Source: a virus. Taken from it: a DNA stretch of 24,671 nucleotides. A program made the position numbers and the translations under genes. The DNA lies in the IMG/VR virus record IMGVR_UViG_3300044858_004046, positions 1 to 24,671 of that record; one strand, 5' to 3'. Under the pieces are notes generated by a model. That model was not told where the DNA came from. It ran no database searches and saw only the letters and a list, made by a program, of their open reading frames with translations. This document shows, in pieces, positions 11,457 to 19,588 of this stretch (position 1 is the first letter of the stretch; every line of letters starts with the position of its first letter).

Positions 11457-11958
11457 ATGACACTGAGAAAAGACGAGATGGACCAACTGTCGGCGCTGTA
11501 CCACGTGGTGACGAAGTACCCAGGCGGGGTGCCGGCGATGGCGGCGCGCTTGCCTGGGAAAAATAACGACGAGCCCCTGGCTTCGTCGACGCTGTACGCC
11601 ATCCTGCGCGGCGACGAGAAGCTGACGGTGGAGCGCCAGGACATGATTCTGCATTTCGCCCGCCAGGCGAAGGTCGTCGGCTGGACACAGCCCTTGCACG
11701 CGAAGGCGTGCCGAGCATGGCTGCATCCTGATCGAGGCGCCGGAGTTCCATGGCGCGCCGGATGCCTTGTCGGCGGCCATGCTCCATGCTGTCAAGGAGT
11801 TCGGCGACCTGGCGTCGGAGGCGGCGAGCGATGTGGCCGACGGCACGATCACGGCCCGGGAACTGCACGATATCGAGCGTCATGGTTACGAGGCGATCGC
11901 GGCCATCACCGCGTTCGTGGAGTTGTGCCGGGAGGTCAACGCGCGCGGGGAGCGGTGA
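11457..11958 (+). pseudogene. CII-like phage regulator (Phage_CP76 type), frameshifted
   Basis: The N-terminal half (MTLRKDEMDQLSALYHVVTK, STLYAILRGDEKLTVERQDM) and the C-terminal half (MLHAVKEFGDLASEAASDVA, RELHDIERHGYEAIAAITAF) are the two parts of one CP76/CII-type regulatory protein. They lie in different frames. Skipping one base near 11718 joins them smoothly (KACRA, then GCILIEAPEF). Without correction the first frame stays open to 12137 and fuses to the next small gene. No slippery heptamer is visible at the joint, so a mutation or sequencing error is likelier than programmed frameshifting. The family acts as a transcription activator or regulator in the lysis-lysogeny decision. Confidence 0.75.
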
Positions 11959-11960
11959 TC

Positions 11961-12137
11961 ATGCCGACCCAGCAGGATCTGCATCACCAGGCGGAGCGTT
12001 GCAGGCGTATGCAATCGCGTGATGATCAGCGGCAGGCGGCGAAGTTATTGTTCGCCATGCTGCTGGAGTCGTTTCAGGCCAAGCTGCCGGAGCGGGATAG
12101 TAAGCGCTGGATTCAGGCTCAGGCGACAGGCCAATGA
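11961..12137 (+). CDS. 58-residue helical protein upstream of the primase-helicase
   Basis: ATG at 11961, two bases after the stop of the regulator; the stop overlaps the primase ATG (ATGA). The product is polar and helical (DLHHQAERCRRMQSRDDQRQ, AAKLLFAMLLESFQAKLPER), with no membrane segment. Short charged helical proteins in this place are common among phages of this type; the role is unknown, perhaps a replication accessory. It shares its frame with the read-through of the frameshifted upstream gene. Confidence 0.6.
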   Translation: MPTQQDLHHQAERCRRMQSRDDQRQAAKLLFAMLLESFQAKLPERDSKRWIQAQATGQ

Positions 12138-14581
12138 TCAAGCTGCCATTCAAGCGCGTCAACGACGCGGCCCTGGCGTGCCTGGTGAGCCTGCTCTCGG
12201 AGTGGTTGCCCGACGGCAAGCTGGATGGCTATGAGTTCAAGGCGCTGAATCCACGCCGCGCAGACGGGCACAAGGGATCGTTTTCGATCAACACCACGAA
12301 CGGGGTCTGGGCGGATTTCGCCACGGATGACAAGGGATCGGACCCGATCAGCTTGTATGCCTATATCTTCACCTCGGGCGACCAGGGCCAGGCTTGCCGT
12401 GAATTGGCGGATCGGTTCGGGATCGATGTTCCGGGCGGCGCCGAAAGAAAGTCGCCACGGGCCGCCGTTCAGCGAAACCCGCCGCCGGTCGAGATCAAAC
12501 CGGCGAAACCGCGCACGCCCTGGACGCCGGCCGGCCCGGCACCGGCGGATGCGCCCGAGCCGCCGAAGGCGCACGTCAAGCGCGGCCTGCCAGAACGGGT
12601 GTGGACTTACCTCGATTCCGCTGGCCAGGTGCTGGGCTATGTCTACCGCTTCCGCACCAGCGATGGCGGCAAGGAGGTGCTGCCCCTGGTGTGGGCCCGT
12701 AACGAGGCGAGCGGCAAGACCGAATGGCATTGGATGACCTGGGCCGAGCCTCGGCCGCTGTATGGCCTGGACAGGCTGGCGGCCAGGCCCGATGCGACCG
12801 TGCTACTGGTGGAGGGTGAGAAGTGCGCCGACGTGGGCTCGGCCGAGCTGCCGGACCTGGTGGTGGTGTCCTGGCCGGGCGGCGGCAAAGCGGTGGCCAA
12901 GATCGATTGGGCGCCGCTGCATGGCCGCAAGGTGATTCTGTGGCCGGACTGCGATGCTCAGCGGGTGCCGTTGACGCGGGAGGAGAAGGACGCCGGGATG
13001 GCGCCGGAGGCCAAGCCCTTGCTCGATGCCCAGGACCAGCCGGGCGTGAAGGCCATGGACCGGATTGAGGCGGTGCTGGAGGGCAAGGCAAAGCTCTGGC
13101 GGGTCTCGATCCCGGCGCCGGGTGAAAAGCCCTCGGGCTGGGATATCGCCGATGCCGTCGACGAGGGCCTGCGCGGCGAGGCGTTGGCGGGGTTTATTCG
13201 CGCCAATAGTCTCGCGCTCGCGCCAGCGGTCGCGGGGTCGGTCGGTCCTGCAAGCACTTCGACGCAACGACCGGCTGGCGCGGCCGACGCCATCGAAGGC
13301 CCGAAAACCCCGGGCTGGATGGACGGGATGGTCTGGAAAGAGCGCGGCAAGCTCGAGGACTGTCGCGAGAACGTTTTTTTGCTGCTGACCCAGCACCCGG
13401 CCTGGGCCGGGGTGATTGCCTGGGACGATTTCGCCCGGCGCTGCGTCAAGCGCAAGCCGACGCCATGGGGCTCGCCGGCGGGGGAGTGGACGTCGGAAGA
13501 CGATTTCGAGCTGGGCCTGTGGATGGCCCAGCGCTGCCGTCTGCTGGTGAAGGGCGAGGGCACTATCACCAATGGCGTGGCCATGACTGCCGCCCGTAAC
13601 AAGTTTCATCCGGTGCGCGAGCACCTGGAGGGCCTGCAGGCCTGGGACGGTATCCCGCGACTGGATCATTGGCTGGTTGATTGCCTGGGGGCGAAGGCGG
13701 GCAGCAACGATTATCTGCGCATCGCCGGCCGGCTGTTCTTCCTGGGGCTGGTGGCGCGGGTGATGTGCCCCGGCATCAAGTGGGATTACATGCTGGTGCT
13801 GGAGGGTCCGCAGGGTAAGGGCAAGTCAACGGCGCTGCGCATCATCGGCGCCGACTGGTTCGCCGATACGCCGCTGCGCCTGGGCGACAAGGACGCCTAC
13901 ATGGCCCTGGACGGCGTCTGGCTGTATGAGGTCGGCGAGATGGATTCATTCAACCGCGCCGAGACCACGGCGGTGAAGGCGTTCGTGACGACCCAGACGG
14001 ACCATTATCGCGAGCCGTATGCCCGGCGCACCATCGATCGCGCGCGCCAAGTAGCCTTCGCCGGCACCACCAACCAGGGCGAGTATTTCAAGGACACCAC
14101 GGGCAACCGCCGGTTTTTTCCGGTGCGACTGGTGGGCACGCTGGACCTGGACAAGCTGGCTGAGTGGCGCGACCAGTTGCTGGCCGAGGCGCTGGCGGTG
14201 TTCCGGTCCGGGGCGCGGCTGTATCCGACCCGCGAGGAGGAGGCGCTCTATATCCGTCCGGAGCAGGAAGAGCGCGAGATCGTCGATCCGTGGATCTACA
14301 AGCTCCAGGACTACCTGGCCGAGCCGGAACAGCAGTTCACCAATGAGTACACATCGCTCGATCTACTGGTCGGCGCCATTGGCGTGGAGGTGGAGAAGAT
14401 CGATAACAACCGGGGCGCGGCGACGCGGCTCGGTAACCTGATGGCGAAGCTGGGTTGGCGCAAGGATCGCCGCTCGACTGGCCGTCGGGAGTGGGTCTAT
14501 GTGCGCCCATGGGCCGTAGAGTCGGCGCCCGCGCCAGCAGTCAGTCACGGGGCAGGGGGGGGCAACGGTGCGCCTTTCTGA
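12134..14581 (+). CDS. Replicative primase-helicase (Toprim plus VirE-type ATPase)
   Basis: An 815-residue replication protein. N-terminal region (about 30-100): KGSFSINTTNGVWADFATDD, the pattern of phage primases that read DNA without a classical zinc finger. A Toprim domain follows with VLLVEGEKCADV (Glu227, Glu229) and LWPDCDAQ (Asp272, Asp274). The VirE/VapE-type P-loop helicase lies at about 500-720: Walker A GPQGKGKST (558-566), YEVGEMDSF (Walker B-like, about 598-606), then an arginine-rich segment YARRTIDRARQVAFAGTTNQ. It should synthesise primers and unwind the phage origin. The sequence directly downstream is packed with repeats, which fits a nearby origin. Confidence 0.9.
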   Translation: MIKLPFKRVNDAALACLVSLLSEWLPDGKLDGYEFKALNPRRADGHKGSFSINTTNGVWADFATDDKGSDPISLYAYIFTSGDQGQACRELADRFGIDVPGGAERKSPRAAVQRNPPPVEIKPAKPRTPWTPAGPAPADAPEPPKAHVKRGLPERVWTYLDSAGQVLGYVYRFRTSDGGKEVLPLVWARNEASGKTEWHWMTWAEPRPLYGLDRLAARPDATVLLVEGEKCADVGSAELPDLVVVSWPGGGKAVAKIDWAPLHGRKVILWPDCDAQRVPLTREEKDAGMAPEAKPLLDAQDQPGVKAMDRIEAVLEGKAKLWRVSIPAPGEKPSGWDIADAVDEGLRGEALAGFIRANSLALAPAVAGSVGPASTSTQRPAGAADAIEGPKTPGWMDGMVWKERGKLEDCRENVFLLLTQHPAWAGVIAWDDFARRCVKRKPTPWGSPAGEWTSEDDFELGLWMAQRCRLLVKGEGTITNGVAMTAARNKFHPVREHLEGLQAWDGIPRLDHWLVDCLGAKAGSNDYLRIAGRLFFLGLVARVMCPGIKWDYMLVLEGPQGKGKSTALRIIGADWFADTPLRLGDKDAYMALDGVWLYEVGEMDSFNRAETTAVKAFVTTQTDHYREPYARRTIDRARQVAFAGTTNQGEYFKDTTGNRRFFPVRLVGTLDLDKLAEWRDQLLAEALAVFRSGARLYPTREEEALYIRPEQEEREIVDPWIYKLQDYLAEPEQQFTNEYTSLDLLVGAIGVEVEKIDNNRGAATRLGNLMAKLGWRKDRRSTGRREWVYVRPWAVESAPAPAVSHGAGGGNGAPF

Positions 14582-14702
14582 CCGGCATGTTTCCGCCTTC
14601 ATTTTCGCCCAGGGATCGGTGCGCTTTTGCGTGTCCGGAAAAGGGTCGGAGATGAAGGTCGAATCCGTCCAACCTTCTCAAGCAACCAAGGTTGGACAGC
14701 CA

Positions 14703-14921
14703 GGCTGGACGGCTGGAAGCCGCGCCGATACTGGCTTCGTCCAACCGTCCAACCATGTCCAACCGACATGCGCAGGCACACACACGCGCACGCCCGCGTA
14801 TAGGCGTGCGTGGCCTTGGTTTTTACCCCTGAGTTTTCCTACAAAAGTTTGTCAATTTCCCTTGGACGAGGTTAGACGGTTGGACGAAGCCAGTATTGGC
14901 GCGGCTTCCAGCCGTCCAGCC
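14703..14921. repeat. 52-bp inverted repeat enclosing 115 bp
   Basis: Left arm 14703-14754 and right arm 14870-14921 are complementary at 50 of 52 positions; both differences are transitions. The arms begin GGCTGGACGG and contain iterons. The enclosed segment carries a smaller hairpin (14787-14810). The almost perfect conservation of arms this long implies recent duplication or selection for a cruciform. Confidence 0.9.
14787..14824 (+). terminator. Possible intrinsic terminator inside the palindrome
   Basis: Stem CGCACGCC / GGCGTGCG (8 bp, 8-nt loop, 14787-14810), followed after 9 nt by TTTTT. It could end the primase transcript. The distance to the T-run is longer than usual, so it may instead be a structural hairpin of the origin. 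Confidence 0.4.
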
Positions 14922-14956
14922 TTGGCGTCTAACTGTGTTTTCGGAGGTTGGACGGT

Positions 14957-15232
14957 ATGAACGACTACGGAATCGATATCCACGCCCTGCGCCGGCACTT
15001 CGTGGCGGTGCGGGATTGGATGCTGGCGTGCGGTGAGTGGACGGCAGATGAGGGAGACGAGATTGGCCAGGCGATCAAGCTGGCCATCGATCCGCCCGAC
15101 CTGGGCTATCTGGCTTGGTGGGCTGAGTGGCTGTCAGGCTGGGCCGATGTGGTCAAGGCGGATGCCGCCGGCCTTGATGCGATGTATCAGGCCGCCCTGG
15201 TGCGTGCCCGGGCCGATAAGGGGGAGGCATGA
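14957..15232 (+). CDS. Small phage protein opening the late operon
   Basis: A 91-residue acidic protein (DYGIDIHALRRHFVAVRDWM, then Trp-rich YLAWWAEWLSGWADV). The ATG at 14957 is chosen because GGAGG lies 9 bp upstream; the TTG at 14948 lies within an iteron. Its stop overlaps the next ATG (ATGA). The pattern is helical and aromatic-rich, with no recognised family. Its position right after the repeat block suggests it may be the first gene under control of that block. Confidence 0.65.
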   Translation: MNDYGIDIHALRRHFVAVRDWMLACGEWTADEGDEIGQAIKLAIDPPDLGYLAWWAEWLSGWADVVKADAAGLDAMYQAALVRARADKGEA

Positions 15233-15987
15233 TCAAACTCGAAATGAAGTGGGATGAGTCCAAAGGGTCGCGCCAGCAGATCGAGATCGCGGCTCAACGG
15301 GCGCTGCTGAAAACCGCTCAGGCTATCCAGGCGGCAGAACAGACCGAGATGGGGCGGGTGTTCGACCGCCCGACACGCTGGACGCTCGGGGCCATGAAGG
15401 TCCGAGTGGACAGCAAGTTCGCTGTCACGGTCGGCATTCTCGATCCGGATGGATTCTACAAGCGCGCTCAGAACTATCTGTCGACGCAGGTCGATGGTGG
15501 GACTCGGCGCCTGAAGGCGATGGAGGTCGCCCTGCAGCGCCGCGGCATCATGCCGACCGGATGGGTGGCTGTGCCTGGATCAGGCGCGGAACAGGACCAG
15601 TACGGCAACGTGGCGGTCGGGCAACTCAGGCAAATTCTGTCCTGGTTCGATGCGGCCGAGCGCTGGGCTGGGTCGACCCAGAACATGGGCGAGAAGGGCA
15701 GGGCGAAGCGGCGCAAGGGTACGCGCTCAAAGCGCGGCTTCGAGTACTTCCATGTCTACCCCGGCAGGTCGCACCAGGGCCACAGGCAAGCGCTGCACCC
15801 AGGCATCTACAAGCGCACGTCGTTTGTGTTCGGAAAGGCCATCAAGCCCGTGCTGCTCTTCGTCCGGGCGGCTGGGTACAAGCCACGGTTTGGATTCGAG
15901 CAGGTGGCCATCGATACCTATGAGCGCGAATTCCCGGCCCAGTTCGATGCGGCAATGCAGCGCGACCCAGGGGCCTCCGATGCCTGA
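15229..15987 (+). CDS. Phage morphogenesis-type protein (possible minor tail/head protein)
   Basis: A 252-residue basic protein. The N-terminal part has a long helix (RQQIEIAAQRALLKTAQAIQ), and the middle is Arg/Lys-rich (RAKRRKGTRSKRGFEYFHVY). The C-terminal stretch (VLLFVRAAGYKPRFGFEQVA, then EREFPAQFDAAMQ) recalls the ending of phage minor tail or head-closure proteins. This place before the terminase genes is unusual for such a protein. The identification rests on general resemblance only. Confidence 0.5.
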   Translation: MIKLEMKWDESKGSRQQIEIAAQRALLKTAQAIQAAEQTEMGRVFDRPTRWTLGAMKVRVDSKFAVTVGILDPDGFYKRAQNYLSTQVDGGTRRLKAMEVALQRRGIMPTGWVAVPGSGAEQDQYGNVAVGQLRQILSWFDAAERWAGSTQNMGEKGRAKRRKGTRSKRGFEYFHVYPGRSHQGHRQALHPGIYKRTSFVFGKAIKPVLLFVRAAGYKPRFGFEQVAIDTYEREFPAQFDAAMQRDPGASDA

Positions 15988-16094
15988 CCGCGCCCACCCC
16001 ACCCCCCCCCCTTCGGGTCCTTCCAAAAAGCCCCCAATGCGGGTTATTCGAACCACGTCTTTTCAGGGTTTGTGGAGGTTGCTAAGGGGGTTGT
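15988..16094. other. Gap before terminase: candidate cos region
   Basis: A 107-bp gap directly upstream of the small terminase gene, the place of cos in lambda-type phages. It contains a run of ten C (16002-16011) followed by TTCGGGTCCTTCC, and an inverted motif GGGTTATTCGAACC (16044-16057). AGGGGG before the next ATG is the ribosome site. Whether packaging cuts here cannot be judged from sequence alone. Confidence 0.3.
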
Positions 16095-16622
16095 ATGGTT
16101 GACCTGATGGCCAGGTGTAAGCAAGCGGAATTCGGTGAACTGGTTGGGGTCAGCCAGCAAGCCATTTCGGACCTGTTCTCCAGGCGCGTGCTCTCCGAGG
16201 ATGGCACGGCGGGGCAATGGCTCCGTGAGTACTGCGGGCACCTACGCGAGATGGCCGCCGGCCGGGCTGCCGCCGGCGACCTGGATCTTGCAACCGAACG
16301 GGCGATGCTGGCCCGATCCCAGCGCCATGGCCAGGACATCAAGAACAACGTGGCCATGGGCACCTACGCTCCTATCGATCTGCTGTCCGATGTGCTGGCC
16401 AATGCCGCCCAGGCGGTGGTAGACCGGCTGGAGCAGATCCCGGCTGACCTGCGCCGAGTATGTCCCGACCTTCCGCAGGCGGCGCGTGACGCGGTGATGG
16501 CCGAGATCGCCTCGGCCCGAAACGAGATGGCGCGCAAGACCGCCTCCCTGGTTGCCGATGCCCTGGACCCCACGGACCTGCAGGAAGATGATGAGCCGAC
16601 GGTCGAGGAGGTCGACGCTTGA
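16095..16622 (+). CDS. Terminase small subunit (Nu1-like)
   Basis: A 175-residue protein close in size to lambda Nu1 (181). It opens with a winged helix-turn-helix, CKQAEFGELVGVSQQAISDL followed by FSRRVL, then a helical oligomerisation part (about 55-150) and an acidic tail (LQEDDEPTVEEVDA) that in the family contacts the large subunit. AGGGGG lies 6 bp before the ATG. It would recognise the packaging site and load the motor onto concatemers. Its stop overlaps the TTG start of the large subunit. Confidence 0.85.
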   Translation: MVDLMARCKQAEFGELVGVSQQAISDLFSRRVLSEDGTAGQWLREYCGHLREMAAGRAAAGDLDLATERAMLARSQRHGQDIKNNVAMGTYAPIDLLSDVLANAAQAVVDRLEQIPADLRRVCPDLPQAARDAVMAEIASARNEMARKTASLVADALDPTDLQEDDEPTVEEVDA

Positions 16623-18718
16623 TCCCGCATACCCTCCCGATCGCTACGCGCGCCGCCGTCGTCCGCGCCGTCCGCGCCGGACTGGCACCGCTGCGCGCCG
16701 ATCCGCCCATGCCCCTGTCCACCTGGGCTGAGCAGCACTTCGAGATGGATGAAGAATCCAGCCACCGCCGGGGCCTGTGGGCGGCCTGGCCGATCCAGAT
16801 CGGCTGGATGGACGCATTCAGCAACGACGATATCTTCGAGGTCGACGTCGAGAAGGCCAAGCGGGTCGGCTACACCAAGAGCGTGGTGGCCTTCGCCGAA
16901 TACAACGCCAGCCATCGGCGCCGGAAGCTGGCCATCTGGCAGCCGACCGACGATGACCGGGACTCATTCGTCAAGAGCGAGGTCGCGCCCGCTTTCGACA
17001 TCTGCAAGGCCTTGGCGGCAGTACGACGTCACGATCGTGACGCCAACACCGTCCGCTTCGTGCGCTTCCGCGGCAGCGTCCAGCACTACCTGGGCGCCAA
17101 GGCCGCGCGGAATTTCCGCCGAATCACGGTGGCCGTCTCGGTCCTGGACGAGGTCGACGCCATGGATACCGTGGTGGAAAAGACCATCGATCCCTACACC
17201 GGCGCCGTCGGCCGCTTGGAGGGGGCCCCGTTTCCGAAAGTGGTCCTGGGCACCACGCCCAGGCACAAGCTCACCAGCCACATCCGCCGGCGCGTGGACG
17301 CCGCCGAAGCGGTCATGGAATACCTTATCCCTTGCCCGCACTGCGGCCATCGCCATGCCCTTGGCTACGGCCGTCTGCGCGACGAGGCCGACGAAACCGG
17401 AATGCAGTGGGAGGAGGACGAGCCTCTGGCCACCGTTAGGCACGTCTGCCCGCACTGCCGCCAGTCCATCACGCAGGCCGACTACCTGGCCGTGTGGGAA
17501 GACGGCCGCTGGATCAGCCGCTGCGGACAGTACCACTACGACCACGTGGCCAAGGTTTGGCAGGACGGCGAAGGCATGCCCAGGCCGGCGCCGCGCCACG
17601 TCGCCTTCGTGCGCGCCTGGACCGCCTACAGCCCCCAGCGCGCCTGGCCTGACATCCTGCGCGAGTTCCTCGAGGCCAGAAAGGCCAAGAAGGCCGGCGA
17701 CAACGGCCCCATGCAGGGCTTCGTCAACGAGACCTTGGCCGAGGTCTGGGAAGAGGAGTACGAACACACCGACGCCAGCGTCCTGGTCAAGCGCGCCCAG
17801 ACCGACCTCGACATTCCTCTGCATGTAGTCCCGTCCGGCGCCTGCAAGCTGTTGATGTTCGTCGACACCCAGGCCGACCGCTGGGAAGCCGTCACCTGGG
17901 CCATCGGCCGTGGCGAAGAGATGTGGCCTATCGACTACCGCGTCATCTACGGCACCCCCGCCGACCAGGCCGAATGGGCCGACAAGCTCGACCCCCTGAT
18001 CCGCACCGTATACCGCCACACCCACGGCCACGAAATGACCCTCGACGCCATCGGCATCGACACCGGCGGCACCAACTGGACCCACCAGGCCTACAACTAC
18101 TGCCGGCTGCGGGCCCACCAGAAGGTCTACGCCTGCAAGGGCGACCCCGCCCTGGGCAAGCCCATCAAAATGAAGCCAAGCCAGGTTGACGTGAACGCCT
18201 ACGGGCGCGTCATCAAGCACGGCGTCAAGCTCTGGCGGATCTGCGTCGACACCGCCAAGGACCTGCTCCATGGCCGCCTGGAACAGGTCAAGCGTCCAGG
18301 CCCCGGCTACATCCACCTCAACCGCCACTTGCCCCAGGAGTTCTACGACCAGCTCACCGCCGAGCACCGCATCCGGGTCCGCCAGGCCCACGGCTGGGCC
18401 GAGCGCTGGGTCTGCCCCAGCGGCCACCGAAACGAGGTGCTTGACTGCACGGTCGGGTGCCTGTTCCTGATCCAGGTGCTCGGCCTGCACAACACACCGG
18501 CCAGCGTCTGGGAGCGCTGGGAAGCCAACCTCACCCCAGACCTGTTTGCCACACCGCCTGAAACAACAGCGCCAGAAAGCGAAACAACAGCCCAAGAAAG
18601 CGAAACGCAGACCCATGAAACCGTGCCTACGTCTGCACCGAGCGCACCCGTGCCATTGCCACCGCGCCGATCACCAAGCCTGTCCCGCCGCACCGGCGGC
18701 GTTTCGCGCCGGACCTGA
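16619..18718 (+). CDS. Terminase large subunit (lambda gpA family)
   Basis: A 699-residue packaging ATPase/nuclease matching lambda gpA along its length: VRAGLAPLRADP at the N-terminus, STWAEQHFEMDEES, the deviant Walker A AKRVGYTKSVVAF, LDEVDAMD (Walker B-like), a zinc knuckle CPHCGHRHAL with HVCPHCRQSI, WTAYSPQRAW, and the nuclease part with FVDTQADRWE and GIDTGGTNWTH. The TTG start (TTGA overlap) is accepted because residues before the first ATG (16709) still align with gpA. The C-terminal about 60 residues are Thr/Glu/Pro-rich and look disordered. It cuts DNA at cos-like sites and pumps it into the prohead. Confidence 0.93.
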   Translation: MIPHTLPIATRAAVVRAVRAGLAPLRADPPMPLSTWAEQHFEMDEESSHRRGLWAAWPIQIGWMDAFSNDDIFEVDVEKAKRVGYTKSVVAFAEYNASHRRRKLAIWQPTDDDRDSFVKSEVAPAFDICKALAAVRRHDRDANTVRFVRFRGSVQHYLGAKAARNFRRITVAVSVLDEVDAMDTVVEKTIDPYTGAVGRLEGAPFPKVVLGTTPRHKLTSHIRRRVDAAEAVMEYLIPCPHCGHRHALGYGRLRDEADETGMQWEEDEPLATVRHVCPHCRQSITQADYLAVWEDGRWISRCGQYHYDHVAKVWQDGEGMPRPAPRHVAFVRAWTAYSPQRAWPDILREFLEARKAKKAGDNGPMQGFVNETLAEVWEEEYEHTDASVLVKRAQTDLDIPLHVVPSGACKLLMFVDTQADRWEAVTWAIGRGEEMWPIDYRVIYGTPADQAEWADKLDPLIRTVYRHTHGHEMTLDAIGIDTGGTNWTHQAYNYCRLRAHQKVYACKGDPALGKPIKMKPSQVDVNAYGRVIKHGVKLWRICVDTAKDLLHGRLEQVKRPGPGYIHLNRHLPQEFYDQLTAEHRIRVRQAHGWAERWVCPSGHRNEVLDCTVGCLFLIQVLGLHNTPASVWERWEANLTPDLFATPPETTAPESETTAQESETQTHETVPTSAPSAPVPLPPRRSPSLSRRTGGVSRRT

Positions 18719-18719
18719 C

Positions 18720-18983
18720 ATGACCCTGCGCGAGCTGATGCAATTCGTGGTCGAGTGCGCCGAGCAGACCGGGCACAGCCTAAGCGCCGACTGCGCCGAA
18801 CAGATTGAGAGACAGATCGCCAAGACATTCCCGGCCGAGAAGGTCTACATTCCGCGGCCTGACGCATCGAAAAAAATTGCCATCGCCGAGGCAGCGAAAC
18901 GCCTACCCACCGATGTAGTGGCAAGCAGGTATGGCGTCACGCGATCCTGGGTCCACAAGGTCGTCAGAAAAAAAGTGGACTGA
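18720..18983 (+). CDS. Mor-like helix-turn-helix protein
   Basis: An 87-residue protein starting at ATG 18720, one base after the large terminase stop. The middle QIERQIAKTFPAEKVYIPRP matches the dimerisation/linker part of Mor/C-type activators, and the end DVVASRYGVTRSWVHKVVRK is a helix-turn-helix. In Mu-like phages such proteins activate middle or late transcription. Here the gene lies within the late operon, so feedback or modulation is more likely than the main switch. The first half (ELMQFVVECAEQTGHSL) is helical. Confidence 0.75.
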   Translation: MTLRELMQFVVECAEQTGHSLSADCAEQIERQIAKTFPAEKVYIPRPDASKKIAIAEAAKRLPTDVVASRYGVTRSWVHKVVRKKVD

Positions 18984-19025
18984 CTCGGCCCTACGAGTCC
19001 ACAACCGCTTGCCATGCTTCGCCCC

Positions 19026-19586
19026 ATGGCATCCATCCAAACCACCGAACCCACAGAACTGCGCGCCGGCGATACCTGGACCTGGCGCCGGGACGACCTG
19101 TCCGACTACCCGGCGGGCGATGGTTGGACGCTCACTTACTACTTCCGCACCGCCACCCACTATTTCAACGTCGTCGCCGCGGCCGATGGCGATGCTTATC
19201 TCGCCACCGTGGCCAAGGCCATCACAGCCACCTACGGCGCCGGTGCCTATGACTGGGTCGCTGTGGTCGGAAACGCCACCGAGCGCCATGAGGTCGACCG
19301 CGGCAAGACCACTGTCCTGCCCGACTACAGCGCCGCCGTCGCCATCGATGGCCGCACCTTTGCCCGTACCCTGCTCGACTATGTCGAAGCCGAGCTGCTC
19401 AGCCGCGGCAGCTCAGGCCGCCTGGACGTGGTCACCAGCGCCCTGGCCGACCGCAGCCTGACCCGCGACGCCGGCGGCCTGACCACGCTGCGCAACCAGC
19501 TCAAGGTCGAAGTGCAGCGCGAAGAGGCCGCCGAGCGGCGCCGGCAAGGTCTGCCCAGTCGCAACCGCATGCACTTCGTGGGCTGA
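19026..19586 (+). CDS. Head-tail joining-type protein between terminase and portal
   Basis: A 186-residue protein in the place of lambda gpW, but much longer than gpW (68). The N-terminal part (TTEPTELRAGDTWTWRRDDL, YYFRTATHYFNVVAA) is beta-rich. The C-terminal part (DYVEAELLSRG, then LRNQLKVEVQREEAAERRRQ) is a charged helix, with the final RNRMHFVG reminiscent of the end of gpW. The ATG at 19026 (MASIQTT) is preferred; another in-frame ATG is at 19014 and neither has a clear ribosome site. It probably completes the head vertex. Confidence 0.65.
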   Translation: MASIQTTEPTELRAGDTWTWRRDDLSDYPAGDGWTLTYYFRTATHYFNVVAAADGDAYLATVAKAITATYGAGAYDWVAVVGNATERHEVDRGKTTVLPDYSAAVAIDGRTFARTLLDYVEAELLSRGSSGRLDVVTSALADRSLTRDAGGLTTLRNQLKVEVQREEAAERRRQGLPSRNRMHFVG

Positions 19587-19588
19587 CC

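Larger units (their letters stand above)
14582..14956. repeat. Iteron-like repeat block: candidate replication origin or operator array
   Basis: About 370 bp without a gene. The octamer GTCCAACC or its complement GGTTGGAC occurs seven times exactly (14667, 14690, 14739, 14747, 14757, 14878, 14946), plus about five one-base variants (for example 14703, 14870, 14914). The copies at 14667 and 14690 form a hairpin with 10-bp arms. The last copy touches the ribosome site of the next gene. The position after the helicase suggests an origin; the position before the late genes would also suit a promoter-control region. Confidence 0.7.

Noticed and set aside
11069-11644. Open frames on both strands across the leader region
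   Set aside because: Arg/Pro/Gly-rich translations crossing two intrinsic terminators, no convincing starts; better explained as structured non-coding DNA.
14667-14953. Repeat block as a CRISPR array
   Set aside because: Repeats are 8 bp, in both orientations and irregularly spaced; no cas genes nearby.
16011-16060. tRNA-like T-arm (TTCGAACC) before the terminase
   Set aside because: No acceptor stem, D-arm or anticodon arm can be built around it on either strand.
16964-18616. 550-codon minus-strand frame across the large terminase
   Set aside because: Low-complexity Val/Gly/Asp translation opposite a clear gpA-family gene; no ribosome site or motif.
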